Assembly (NCBI RefSeq): GCF_014217805.1
Contig: NZ_CP055156.1
Span: 558,001 to 622,000 of the forward strand
Direction: 5' to 3'
DNA from: Adhaeribacter swui
Lineage (GTDB): Bacteria; Bacteroidota; Bacteroidia; Cytophagales; Hymenobacteraceae
Length of the DNA stretch: 64,000 nt
Shown here: positions 36,115-42,957 of the stretch, piece after piece
How the letters are laid out: the number at the start of each line of letters is the position of its first letter
How positions within the stretch are numbered: the stretch's first letter is position 1
Position numbers and translations under genes: made by a program
Notes under the pieces: model-generated
The model's input: only the letters and a program-made list of their open reading frames with translations
Told to the model about the DNA's origin: nothing
Databases searched by the model: none

Positions 36115-36209
36115 GGAGTAGCTTCACTTATGTTTTCAAGCTAATTACCTTTAAAATATAGTGCAGATAACCGGAGTAGCTCCATTTATCTTCTAGTTGA
36201 GCTTAATTA
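36115..36209 (+). repeat. Imperfect direct repeats at the left edge of the cassette-like array, with first core site
   Basis: GGAGTAGCTTCACTTATGTT (36115-36134) recurs as GGAGTAGCTCCATTTATCTT (36173-36192), 58 bp apart. The second copy runs into GTTGAGC (36196-36202), a perfect GTTRRRY core and the 5' boundary of the first cassette-like unit. Direct repeats next to the first core recall integron attI sites, but this is only an analogy. Confidence 0.45.
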
Positions 36210-36214
36210 AAATT

Positions 36215-36784
36215 ATGAGATTAGATATTTCCCAAAAAGGAAATAAGTACACTTTTTACAAGCTTGGAATTGAAAAGCCAATATTCAAAGGGCGTCACAG
36301 GCAGTTTTTCTTTAAAGGTGACTACTCAGAGATATTTAATTCCACTGACGAGTTGGTGGCGTTAGTAAAAATTGGAAACAACATCTGGTTTCCTGGTATT
36401 AATAGATGGTCGAAAGCAACTTTTATCATTAATTTTCCTGAGTCGGCAACATCACTAGAGATAACGATTCAAAATTATTCTAAAGGTTACTGGACATTTG
36501 AATATAAGAATCATCAGTATGCATTTTATCATCATAAGTGGCATCAAAAATCGCTCTTCAAAGACGAGAGACAGGTAGCTCGCTTTGACAAAAGGACGGT
36601 GAACCTGTTCAAGTATGACCGTGCGTTTGTGATAGCAAACAATGATGAAGATGAATTGCTTCTTCTGGGTATCTTCTTAGCTTATGACATGTTAGAATCT
36701 TATGATAGTGATGGACCTAATTATTACGGGCGGGTACAGGAAGGAGTAAAGAAAATAGATCCTGATTGGCAACCGTGGAAATAG
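36215..36784 (+). CDS. Unknown protein, first gene of the cassette-like array
   Basis: The 189-residue product starts at the ATG at 36215 (MRLDISQKGNKYTFYKLG); an in-frame TTG at 36197 lies inside the core site. It is rich in beta-prone aromatic stretches (IKFNFPESATSLEIT-like, then GYWTFEYKNHQYAFYHHKWH) and acidic at the end, and it has no signal or membrane segment. The layout resembles small antiparallel-beta scaffolds, but no family is recognised. It is clearly more AT-rich than the genes left of 36 kb. It is bracketed by GTTGAGCTTA before and TAAGCTCAAC after, a perfect 10-bp complement. Confidence 0.7.
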   Translation: MRLDISQKGNKYTFYKLGIEKPIFKGRHRQFFFKGDYSEIFNSTDELVALVKIGNNIWFPGINRWSKATFIINFPESATSLEITIQNYSKGYWTFEYKNHQYAFYHHKWHQKSLFKDERQVARFDKRTVNLFKYDRAFVIANNDEDELLLLGIFLAYDMLESYDSDGPNYYGRVQEGVKKIDPDWQPWK

Positions 36785-36793
36785 AATAACTAA

Positions 36794-36845
36794 GCTCAAC
36801 AACACCTAAAAACCATTTCACGCTTTTTAGCCAAGAACGTTGGGC
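36794..36845 (+). repeat. attC-like junction 1
   Basis: GCTCAAC (RYYYAAC) at 36794-36800 and GTTGGGC (GTTRRRY) at 36839-36845 bound a 52-bp site after the first array gene. The left core belongs to the first unit, complementing its 5' GTTGAGC. The right core opens the second unit. The internal arms pair poorly, so the site is weaker than junction 2. Confidence 0.5.
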
Positions 36846-36864
36846 GCAATTAAATTTTAGAAAG

Positions 36865-37578
36865 TTGTTAAGTAATAGTTGGACAGACCTTATCAAGTGG
36901 ACAAATGATAACAGTGGGTTTCTTTCTCTGATTTTGTTTTTAGTAACAATACTTTTCGGTTGGATAAGTGGCTTATTTAACTCTCTTATAAAGAAACCAA
37001 AATTAAAAGTTAGATTTATTGAAAAGTCTTCCTTCTTTTCATTTTTTTATACAGGAAATCAATCGTACGAAGAACAACTTAATGAAACATTCAACTTGCA
37101 TCAAACAGGATTTGCTGTGTATATGTCTATTGCCAACGTTGGAAATATGCCCACTTCCATTGACAAAATCTACTTAGGTTATTACAAAAACACAACTAAG
37201 ACGAAGCTTTTTGACAAGCAAATGGTTTGGCTTCCTCAATCCCATATTTTTGCTGATTTTAAGTTTGAGTATGGCGAATCTTTGGTTTTCATACCACCTT
37301 TGAGGACAAGGTCAGATGTTTTTAATCAAAGACGTACTGATTCGCTGGACGTGGGTGAAAGTATTGTTGGTGTAGCATATTTTGAACAAGGAGAAGCATG
37401 GGGAAATCTTAATCCCAAAAGTTCTGATGGAGACGGAACGATAAAAGTAGTTATCAAAATCCGTGATGTGTATGGGAAGCATTATAAATTTAAAACAACC
37501 TTGAAACCTAAAGCTATTGAGGAAGCAAGAACTATAAATGAGGCATTTGGACTAACCACGAATATTACAAAAGATTAA
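36865..37578 (+). CDS. Membrane-anchored protein of unknown function, second gene of the cassette-like array
   Basis: The 237-residue product has one N-terminal membrane helix (FLSLILFLVTILFGWISGLF, about residues 19-38) and a soluble domain of alternating beta segments (FAVYMSIANVGNMPTSIDKI, then YGESLVFIPPLRTR). No family is recognised. The start is TTG at 36865; there is no ATG before residue 86. It is AT-rich. It is bracketed by GTTGGGCGCAATTAA before and TTAACTGCGCCCAAC at the stop, complementary in 14 of 15 positions. Confidence 0.68.
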   Translation: MLSNSWTDLIKWTNDNSGFLSLILFLVTILFGWISGLFNSLIKKPKLKVRFIEKSSFFSFFYTGNQSYEEQLNETFNLHQTGFAVYMSIANVGNMPTSIDKIYLGYYKNTTKTKLFDKQMVWLPQSHIFADFKFEYGESLVFIPPLRTRSDVFNQRRTDSLDVGESIVGVAYFEQGEAWGNLNPKSSDGDGTIKVVIKIRDVYGKHYKFKTTLKPKAIEEARTINEAFGLTTNITKD

Positions 37579-37582
37579 CTGC

Positions 37583-37715
37583 GCCCAACAGTGTGTTTAT
37601 AAAATTGTGGCTGGACGAACGAGCATTCAGCTATAAATCGCTATTTTGCTTTTGTGGTTAATTGAAACAGACGTTTTTCAAATGCCACAACTTCATAAAC
37701 ACTTTAACGTTGTAC
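37583..37715 (+). repeat. attC-like junction 2 with long imperfect palindrome
   Basis: The site begins with GCCCAAC (37583-37589, RYYYAAC) and ends with GTTGTAC (37709-37715, a near match to GTTRRRY). Just inside are 19-bp arms, 37593-37611 and 37684-37702, complementary in 17 of 19 positions (GTGTTTATaAAaTTGTGGC against its partner). About 72 nt lie between the arms. At 133 bp this is within the usual attC length range, and it is the strongest structural site in the array. Confidence 0.6.
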
Positions 37716-37730
37716 CACATTCAAAACAGA

Positions 37731-38063
37731 ATGAACCTAATAAAAATACTTTCATTAACTTTTTTAATCTTAAGCTATTTGGGCTTAATCTTAATGTTGG
37801 AATTCAATAGTGAATTACAAACCCTCATCCCATACATTTTCATCTTGTGGGGATTAGGAATTATAAATGTGAAATTGAACGCCATATATGGAGATCAAAT
37901 GAAGTTAAAAAGTTGGGTTCTAATTTCATTAGTTATAAGTGGACTACCATGGGTATTTCCACCCTTATTGTTTACATTTTTTGGTATACCCCTTCTTCTA
38001 ATTTATTTGATTGTTGGAATTTATTTACACGTTCAAAAAGTGTTCAATATAAAAGCTAACTAA
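37731..38063 (+). CDS. Small polytopic membrane protein, third gene of the cassette-like array
   Basis: The 110-residue product from the ATG at 37731 (MNLIKILSLTFLILSYLGLI) has three or four hydrophobic segments and a short basic tail. An in-frame TTG at 37662 lies inside junction 2 and is rejected. No family is recognised; small membrane proteins are common passengers in cassette arrays. The 5' core here is GTTGTAC, and the expected complementary GTACAAC is not found at its 3' end, so this unit may be decayed. Confidence 0.62.
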   Translation: MNLIKILSLTFLILSYLGLILMLEFNSELQTLIPYIFILWGLGIINVKLNAIYGDQMKLKSWVLISLVISGLPWVFPPLLFTFFGIPLLLIYLIVGIYLHVQKVFNIKAN

Positions 38064-38095
38064 AAGGAGAAGAATTACCGAAAAGAACGTTAGGC
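38055..38095 (+). repeat. attC-like junction 3, degenerate
   Basis: GCTAAC (38055-38060, overlapping the stop region) and GTTAGGC (38089-38095, perfect GTTRRRY) enclose only 41 bp. The left half lacks one base of RYYYAAC. GTTAGGC is the 5' core of the next unit. Confidence 0.4.
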
Positions 38096-38116
38096 AACAT
38101 CTTAAAAAATAAAAAC

Positions 38117-38626
38117 ATGGAAGCAGTCGAGATCCGTTATTCCTATCTTAGAGAAGTTTCTGAATCTGTGGTTAATTTTATAAAAACAGAATATTGGTGG
38201 GAAGATGACACTAATTTTAAAAGTAGCATTGAAAATGATTTAGGGATAACCGGCGATGATGCGGTTGAGTTATTGGAGAAATTTGCTCAAAAATTTAAAG
38301 TTGATTTAGATGGGTTTGACTTCAGTAAATACTTTTCTCCAGAAGGCGTTTACGTAAACCCATTGCTAATCCCAATAATAGCACTTTTGATAACTCTATT
38401 TCTAGTAAAAACTTTTATAGCCGGAATTGTGTACCCTTTTGATAGTGAACAGGGCAAAAAGATTTTCAACTTTATCAATTCCGACCAGATTAATAAATTT
38501 TTTAACAAAATTTGGCCAAGCAAACTTGAAAAACTAACTGTGGAAGATTTGATTACGACAGCAATTAAAGGGAAATTTATAAAAAGAGAAACTGTTAAGT
38601 TTGTGATAAAAAAAGGCGTTGCTTAA
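38117..38626 (+). CDS. DUF1493-like acyl-carrier-type protein with membrane segment, fourth gene of the cassette-like array
   Basis: In this 169-residue product the first 75 residues (NDLGITGDDAVELLEKFAQK, then FKVDLDGFDFSKYF) match the DUF1493 pattern of acyl-carrier-like proteins. LTVEDLITTAIKGKF is the matching C-terminal helix. They are separated by a hydrophobic insertion (PLLIPIIALLITLFLVKTF), so it may be membrane-bound. The usual phosphopantetheine Ser is not evident: GDDAVE stands where DSL would be. The unit runs from GTTAGGCAAC to GTTGCTTAAC, complementary in 9 of 10 positions, the latter overlapping the stop codon. Confidence 0.65.
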   Translation: MEAVEIRYSYLREVSESVVNFIKTEYWWEDDTNFKSSIENDLGITGDDAVELLEKFAQKFKVDLDGFDFSKYFSPEGVYVNPLLIPIIALLITLFLVKTFIAGIVYPFDSEQGKKIFNFINSDQINKFFNKIWPSKLEKLTVEDLITTAIKGKFIKRETVKFVIKKGVA

Positions 38627-38627
38627 C
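38618..38627 (+). repeat. Right core of the last cassette-like unit
   Basis: GTTGCTTAAC contains GCTTAAC (RYYYAAC) and complements GTTAGGCAAC at 38089-38098 with one G-T-type mismatch. No GTTRRRY is found before the convergent TetR gene, so the array ends or is truncated here. Confidence 0.45.
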
Positions 38628-38658
38628 AACAATAGAAATCAACACATTCTGCCGTAAA

Positions 38659-39243
38659 TCAACACTTTAAAGCCGACAAGCAAACGTTCACAATATCGTC
38701 GAAAGCTTGTTTATTGGCGTCGAATTTAACGGTAACCCGCAAGCCGTTTAAGGAATTGAATAAAAACCGGGCTAAGGAACGGGCCGAATGTTCGTTAGAA
38801 AAAACCCCTTGGTTTTGCCCTCGTTCAATGGCTTTACACACGGCTTCTTCTACATCGTGCATAATAGAATTAGCGATAGCGGCTACTTCTTCGTCGCAAG
38901 GGGCCATTTCTACGGCCGAATTTACCATAAAACAACCCCGGGCGTGGTTTTCCTGAATAGCCTCGTTTTTTACTAACTCAAAAATATCCCGGAGGTATTG
39001 CTCTACATCTTCGGCGGTTTCGGCAGCTTTTATAGTATCGTCAATGCGGTCACGGCGATATTTTTTTAAGGCGCTTACGTACAGCGAATGCTTGTCGCCG
39101 TAGGTGTCGTACAAACTGGAACGGCTAATGCCCAGCCGATCCACCAAATCTTGCGCTGAGGTAGCATTGTAGCCTTTTTCCCAGAATAAATTCATTGCTT
39201 TGTCTAAAATCAAATCCTCGTCAAATACCTTCGTTCTAGCCAT
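38659..39243 (-). CDS. TetR/AcrR family transcriptional regulator
   Basis: The 194-residue protein has an N-terminal helix-turn-helix (ILDKAMNLFWEKGYNATSAQ, then LVDRLGISRSSLYDTYGDKH) and a ligand domain with a conserved stretch ENHARGCFMVNSAVEMAP typical of the TetR_C family near reductases. It likely represses the SDR gene next to it and itself: a 12-bp inverted repeat sits 6 bp before its start, and GGAACGAATGTTCC lies just upstream, a site repeated before the SDR gene. Confidence 0.92.
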   Translation of the reverse strand: MARTKVFDEDLILDKAMNLFWEKGYNATSAQDLVDRLGISRSSLYDTYGDKHSLYVSALKKYRRDRIDDTIKAAETAEDVEQYLRDIFELVKNEAIQENHARGCFMVNSAVEMAPCDEEVAAIANSIMHDVEEAVCKAIERGQNQGVFSNEHSARSLARFLFNSLNGLRVTVKFDANKQAFDDIVNVCLSALKC

Positions 39244-39249
39244 AAAAAT

Positions 39250-39281
39250 ATCTTTGTGAGACCATTATATCTCACAAAGAT
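39250..39281. promoter_or_regulatory. 12-bp inverted repeat overlapping the TetR promoter
   Basis: ATCTTTGTGAGA (39250-39261) and TCTCACAAAGAT (39270-39281) are perfect arms with an 8-bp spacer. The right arm overlaps a minus-strand TATCTTTG (39282-39275), a -7-like element. This position would give autoregulation. Confidence 0.6.
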
Positions 39282-39290
39282 ACGTAATCC

Positions 39291-39304
39291 GGAACGAATG
39301 TTCC
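39291..39304. promoter_or_regulatory. Putative TetR operator, site 1
   Basis: GGAAC-gaat-GTTCC lies about 10 bp upstream of the -7-like element of the tetR gene. It shares 13 of 14 bases with site 2 at 40097-40110. Confidence 0.6.
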
Positions 39305-39321
39305 ATATTTTGGCAAAAAAA

Positions 39322-40077
39322 TTAGCTCCGCAACGGGGCGTTTACCGAAGCGCCACTATCGATGGTGTACTCGGCGCCGGAAATAAAGGAAGCATCATCG
39401 GATGCCAGAAAAGTTACCAGTTTGGCTACTTCTGCGGGTTGGCCGTAGCGTTTAAATGGCATGCGGCTGCGGATAAACGAGTGAATCTCGTCGCTAGCGA
39501 ATTGTCCTTGGTAAATGATTGGGGTTTCGGTCATGGCCGGAGCCACGGTGTTAACCCTGATTTTTCTACCGGCCAACTCCAGCGCTGCGGTTTTGCTGTA
39601 CGCCGTAAGAGCCGCTTTGCTGGCCGAATAAATAGATGTTCCCTGGGCATAGGTAAACGCACTCACAGAGGTCATGTGAATAATGGACGCCCCATCGTTC
39701 AGGATAGGAATAAACTTTTCGGTGGTAAAAACCGCGCCTTTAAAATTTATGTCCGCCACGGTATCGAAGGTTTCTTCGGTAATTTGCCCTACTGGTTCTT
39801 GCATGGCCACCCCGGCGTTAACAAAAAGCACATCTACCTTGTCGTAAGTAGCTTTTACCTGCTCCACCAGCTTATCTATATCATTTATATTGGCCGCATC
39901 CGATCGAATGCCAACAGCATTACTGCCTAATTGCTGAACAGTTTCATCGAGGGTTGCCTGGTTGCGGCCGGTTATCACCACTTTGGCGCCTTGATTGATA
40001 AACTCTTGCGCGGTTGCCAGCCCGATTCCGGAATTTCCGCCGGTTACTACGGCTACTTTGTTTTGTAATTTGGTCAT
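39322..40077 (-). CDS. SDR-family NAD(P)-dependent oxidoreductase
   Basis: From the ATG at 40077 (MTKLQNKVAVVTGGNSGIGL) the product is 251 residues; an ATG at 40143 would cross the operator and is rejected. The cofactor motif is TGGNSGIG (residues 12-19), followed by LFVNAGVAM. The catalytic residues are Ser in MTSVSAF and YSASKAAL (YxxxK). It is a classical short-chain dehydrogenase; the substrate is unknown. It is likely controlled by the adjacent TetR regulator. Confidence 0.93.
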   Translation of the reverse strand: MTKLQNKVAVVTGGNSGIGLATAQEFINQGAKVVITGRNQATLDETVQQLGSNAVGIRSDAANINDIDKLVEQVKATYDKVDVLFVNAGVAMQEPVGQITEETFDTVADINFKGAVFTTEKFIPILNDGASIIHMTSVSAFTYAQGTSIYSASKAALTAYSKTAALELAGRKIRVNTVAPAMTETPIIYQGQFASDEIHSFIRSRMPFKRYGQPAEVAKLVTFLASDDASFISGAEYTIDSGASVNAPLRS

Positions 40078-40096
40078 TGTTTTAATATTTAATTCT

Positions 40097-40110
40097 GGAA
40101 CAAATGTTCC
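40097..40110. promoter_or_regulatory. Putative TetR operator, site 2, before the SDR gene
   Basis: GGAACAAATGTTCC is a perfect 5-bp-arm palindrome, extended to TGGAAC...GTTCCA, 20 bp before the SDR ATG. A half-site GAACATTCC follows near 40132-40140. Confidence 0.6.
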
Positions 40111-40168
40111 ACAAATATCTACAATACGGACCGAACATTCCAAATTAAAATTTTAAAAATTTATAATT

Positions 40169-40484
40169 ATGAAAAAAATGTACAAAATTATTATTGGCTT
40201 CACCTTGCTGTTTACCGTAGCTGCGTGCTATATAAGCTAAGCCATTCTTCTTCATCTCCGTCATTCTGTAGAATTCGAAGAATTCCAGAAGAATCTAATC
40301 GGTTACCTACTGGTTAGATTCTTCTGGAATGACGGTATTTGATAGTAAGTAAAGTAAAATATACGGCTATTTAATCCGGAAAGAGTTTTCGCTTAACTAT
40401 AAGGTAGGATTTACCGCTGGTCTCATCAGTTTAGGAATTGGGTTTCTTTTTATTGGACTTATGCAAAAAAGGAAAATTAAATAA
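40169..40484 (+). pseudogene. Small membrane/lipoprotein gene interrupted by an inverted-repeat element
   Basis: A reading frame from 40169 encodes MKKMYKIIIGFTLLFTVAAC, a signal with a Cys lipobox end, and stops after 23 residues at 40240. An inverted-repeat element (40258-40335) follows. Beyond it a second open stretch up to the stop at 40484 encodes YLIRKEFSLNYKVGFTAGLI and then SLGIGFLFIGLMQKRKIK, a membrane helix with a basic tail but no start codon. Together they look like one ~60-residue protein split by the element. The region could instead be unrelated fragments. Confidence 0.45.
40258..40335. repeat. Inverted-repeat element (MITE/REP-like) inside a small gene
   Basis: The right arm (40314-40335, TTAGATTCTTCTGGAATGACGG in full) pairs with a left arm split in two: CCGTCATTC (40258-40266) and CAGAAGAATCTAA (40286-40298). 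They are separated by a 19-bp bulge containing two GAATTC copies. The loop is 15 nt. Such CCGTCATTC-type repeats are common in Bacteroidota. Confidence 0.65.
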
Positions 40485-40546
40485 ACTAGATTTGATTCGA
40501 TTGATTTCTGCGTACTTAAATTATTAACAAAGCTTTAGCTTAAAAA

Positions 40547-40575
40547 CAAAAAAGCCGGCATAAGCCAGCTTCTTT
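40547..40575 (-). terminator. Intrinsic terminator after yceI
   Basis: AAGCCGGC (40552-40559) and GCCAGCTT (40564-40571) pair with one G-T wobble around a 4-nt loop. On the minus strand six T follow. It lies about 75 bp past the yceI stop. Confidence 0.75.
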
Positions 40576-40648
40576 ATTTTCACAGGTAATTAAAATTTTG
40601 CCTGGCTAGTACACCAAGGCTATTCAGAATAGGTGAGAATTTTAAAAA

Positions 40649-41302
40649 TTACTTTTTAGCTACTAAATTAAATTTAACGGTAAAGTCGTCGTAAATAGCC
40701 TTGTCCGCAATATTCGGGAAGAAGCTCTTAGAGTTGTATTTAATGTCCCACTGGGTACGGTCTAAAGTAGCGGTACCGGTAGCCGAAGCAACCCCATCTT
40801 TTACATTAACGGTAGCCGGGAAAGAAATAGGTTTGGTAATTCCTTTTAAAGTTAAATTGCCTTTTACGGTGTAATTAGCCGCACCAGCTTGGGCACCTTT
40901 AATGGGAGTTACACTGGTAATTTTGAAAGTACCGGTTGGGTGTTTCTCTGCCGAGAAGAAATCATCGGACTTTAAATGTCCCAGTAATTTTTGTTTGTAT
41001 TCATCCTCGGTAATGTCTTTGTTGGTAATCGAGTTCATATCAATCACTACATTACCGCCCACAATTTTATTACCGTTTACTAAAATATCGCCTTTAGAGA
41101 TAGAGATGTTACCGGTATGTTCGCCAGTCACTTTTTTGCCATTCCACTCCAGGTTGCTTTGTGCAGTTTCTACTTTATAGGTAGTAGCAGCCACAGCTAC
41201 TTTTTTAGCTTTAGGGGTGACAGAGGCCAAAGTTTGCGCGGAACTAACTTGAGCAACAAATAAGCTGGCTACAACAGCAGCCGATAAAAAAAACTTTTTC
41301 AT
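40649..41302 (-). CDS. YceI-family secreted protein
   Basis: The 217-residue protein has a signal peptide ending at VSSAQ (about residue 23) and then a YceI lipocalin-like barrel: TYKVETAQSNLEWNGKKVTG, HTGNISISKGDI, VIDMNSITN and the C-terminal TLDRTQWDIKYNSKSFFPNI. The family binds polyisoprenoid or other apolar compounds in the periplasm. It follows a MarR gene by 59 bp on the same strand, an arrangement that suggests joint control. Confidence 0.93.
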   Translation of the reverse strand: MKKFFLSAAVVASLFVAQVSSAQTLASVTPKAKKVAVAATTYKVETAQSNLEWNGKKVTGEHTGNISISKGDILVNGNKIVGGNVVIDMNSITNKDITEDEYKQKLLGHLKSDDFFSAEKHPTGTFKITSVTPIKGAQAGAANYTVKGNLTLKGITKPISFPATVNVKDGVASATGTATLDRTQWDIKYNSKSFFPNIADKAIYDDFTVKFNLVAKK

Positions 41303-41361
41303 AATAATTAAACAGGTTGTGATTTTATAAATTTTTAAATTTTTGAAATACTGTGTTTAAA

Positions 41362-41811
41362 TTAATCCCGGATTTTATCCAGTAAGCGACTGAGCTCCTC
41401 GGCTTCGGCCGCCGATATGTTTTGCAAACCTTTAATCTGCGTACCCTCGGCCTCGTCAATTTGCTGCAGTAAGGCCAAGCCTTTGTCAGTTATTAAGATA
41501 TCTACTGTGCGGCGGTCGTTGGGACACTGGTGCCGGGTTACCAGTTCTTTCGCCTCCAGTTTATCTACAATGCGCGAAGCATTGGATGTTTTATCGAGCA
41601 TGCGCTCGATGAGTAAGTTTACCGTAGCCGGTTTGGGATACTGCCCCCGTAAAATGCGCAGAATATTAAACTGCGGCAGCGTAATATTATATTTTTTAAA
41701 AACCACCGCTTGCTGCTCCTGCAACCAACCCGCCGTAAAAATCAGGTTGATGTATACTTTTTGATACACATCTTTAAAAGTACGTTGCTTAATTTCTTCT
41801 TCTATTTTCAT
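41362..41811 (-). CDS. MarR family transcriptional regulator
   Basis: This 149-residue winged-helix protein contains LPQFNILRILRGQYPKPATV, MLDKTSNASRIVDKLEAKEL and RHQCPNDRRTVDILITDKGL, the recognition helix and wing with the conserved DRR. It probably represses its own promoter and yceI. Palindromes lie exactly on the promoter elements upstream. Confidence 0.93.
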   Translation of the reverse strand: MKIEEEIKQRTFKDVYQKVYINLIFTAGWLQEQQAVVFKKYNITLPQFNILRILRGQYPKPATVNLLIERMLDKTSNASRIVDKLEAKELVTRHQCPNDRRTVDILITDKGLALLQQIDEAEGTQIKGLQNISAAEAEELSRLLDKIRD

Positions 41812-41827
41812 ATCCTTAACTACGATG

Positions 41828-41861
41828 CAAATATATGTACATACATTTAATGTTGCAACAT
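41828..41861 (-). promoter_or_regulatory. marR promoter with overlapping palindromes
   Basis: On the minus strand, GTTG (41859-41856), 20 nt, then TATATTTG (41835-41828) form a good Bacteroidota promoter. ATGTTGCAACAT (41850-41861) covers the -33 element and TATGTACATA (41834-41843) touches the -7 element. Both are palindromes suited to MarR binding. Confidence 0.65.
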
Positions 41862-42221
41862 ATTTTTGAAATTATTTTATTCCGCTCAGAAACCCAAGCA
41901 AGATCTTCTTATAAACAGAAATGTAATATCCTGGTTTTAGAACCTGCTGTACATGGCATTAAACTACCTAGTTAGAAGACGCCAACAAGATCGAAACATA
42001 TAAGAATGAGCCCTACGCAAATAAATTCTTTGCAAAACCCGAACCCACGTTAAAATAAGTTCAGGCCAAGTTAATGTAAAAATAATTGGTTACGCCCAGA
42101 TGCATTTGGCTAAGACATTTACCTGAATAAACCCTTAGCACTCCAGAAAGCAGTTATTTAGTTAACCTTAAAGCAAGCTGTTCCGTTAAGCCAAACAAGG
42201 TTATTATACACAGACTTGAAG

Positions 42222-42524
42222 ATGAAAAAGATAAAAAATGGTTTAATCGCCTTGCTTTTAGCTTTGGTCGGCATGCCGGCCCTGGCGCAAACAACTAACC
42301 CGGCCACGAGCAAACCAAACCAAAATACGCCGGCCACTACTGCTTCTCCCACCACTGATAAAAGTGTTTCGCCGAATACCACGAAAGCAACCTCTACCCG
42401 TACCGACTCGGTAGTTACGGTTCCGGAAAATGGCACCAGTATAGCTACGGCACCTGGCACCAAAAAGCAAAAAAAACGTTCGAAGCCCACTCCTACGAAA
42501 AACAAAAAAACAAACCCTTACTAA
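42222..42524 (+). CDS. Secreted Thr/Pro/Ser-rich low-complexity protein
   Basis: The 100-residue product from the ATG at 42222 has a clear signal peptide (KNGLIALLLALVGMPALAQ) and then an unstructured Thr/Pro/Ser/Asn-rich stretch with a basic end (KKQKKRSKPTPTKNKK). No domain is recognised. The next gene also encodes a secreted Thr-rich repeat protein. The 398 bp upstream (41812-42221, apart from the marR promoter) and the 433 bp downstream (42525-42957) show no other gene. Confidence 0.7.
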   Translation: MKKIKNGLIALLLALVGMPALAQTTNPATSKPNQNTPATTASPTTDKSVSPNTTKATSTRTDSVVTVPENGTSIATAPGTKKQKKRSKPTPTKNKKTNPY

Positions 42525-42957
42525 GTAAAAGCCTGATAAAAACCCAATTAAGACAAAGCGAAGCCGCTGGGGCAGTGCCGTAGGCTTGAATAACATTTTT
42601 TGAAAAGTACAATTATTTAAATTTAACCGGCTTGTTTACTCACCGGATATTAATTAACCTCAAAACCAGTCAATCTTTAAAAATTGCATTAAATCTTTTT
42701 TAAATCCTATAAACAAGTGAATTTACGTATTTATCAGGACGAAAATTAGGTATTTTTTTTTCATTTTTAATTTTTAAACCCTCGTAAAAAGAACGTGCAT
42801 TTCTTACAGATTTTTTAATCAGAAATAAAAAATCCAAATATTAAGAAAGCACATTAAAAATTGGGTTGGGTAATTATACCAGAAAAAGACCATAAACAAT
42901 GGCTTTTTCAACAGCCCTCTAAAAATTTTTAAGTTTTAATTTTAAAAGCGTACAGTC

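Noticed and set aside
36196-38627. Toxin-antitoxin or anti-phage operon reading of the AT-rich island
   Set aside because: No toxin, nuclease, NTPase or antitoxin motif was found in the four genes; the boundary pattern fits cassettes better.
36000-38700. Integron integrase in or next to the array
   Set aside because: No tyrosine recombinase frame is present in the window on either strand.
39256-39930. 224-codon plus-strand frame opposite the SDR gene
   Set aside because: Antisense shadow; the SDR frame carries all catalytic motifs.
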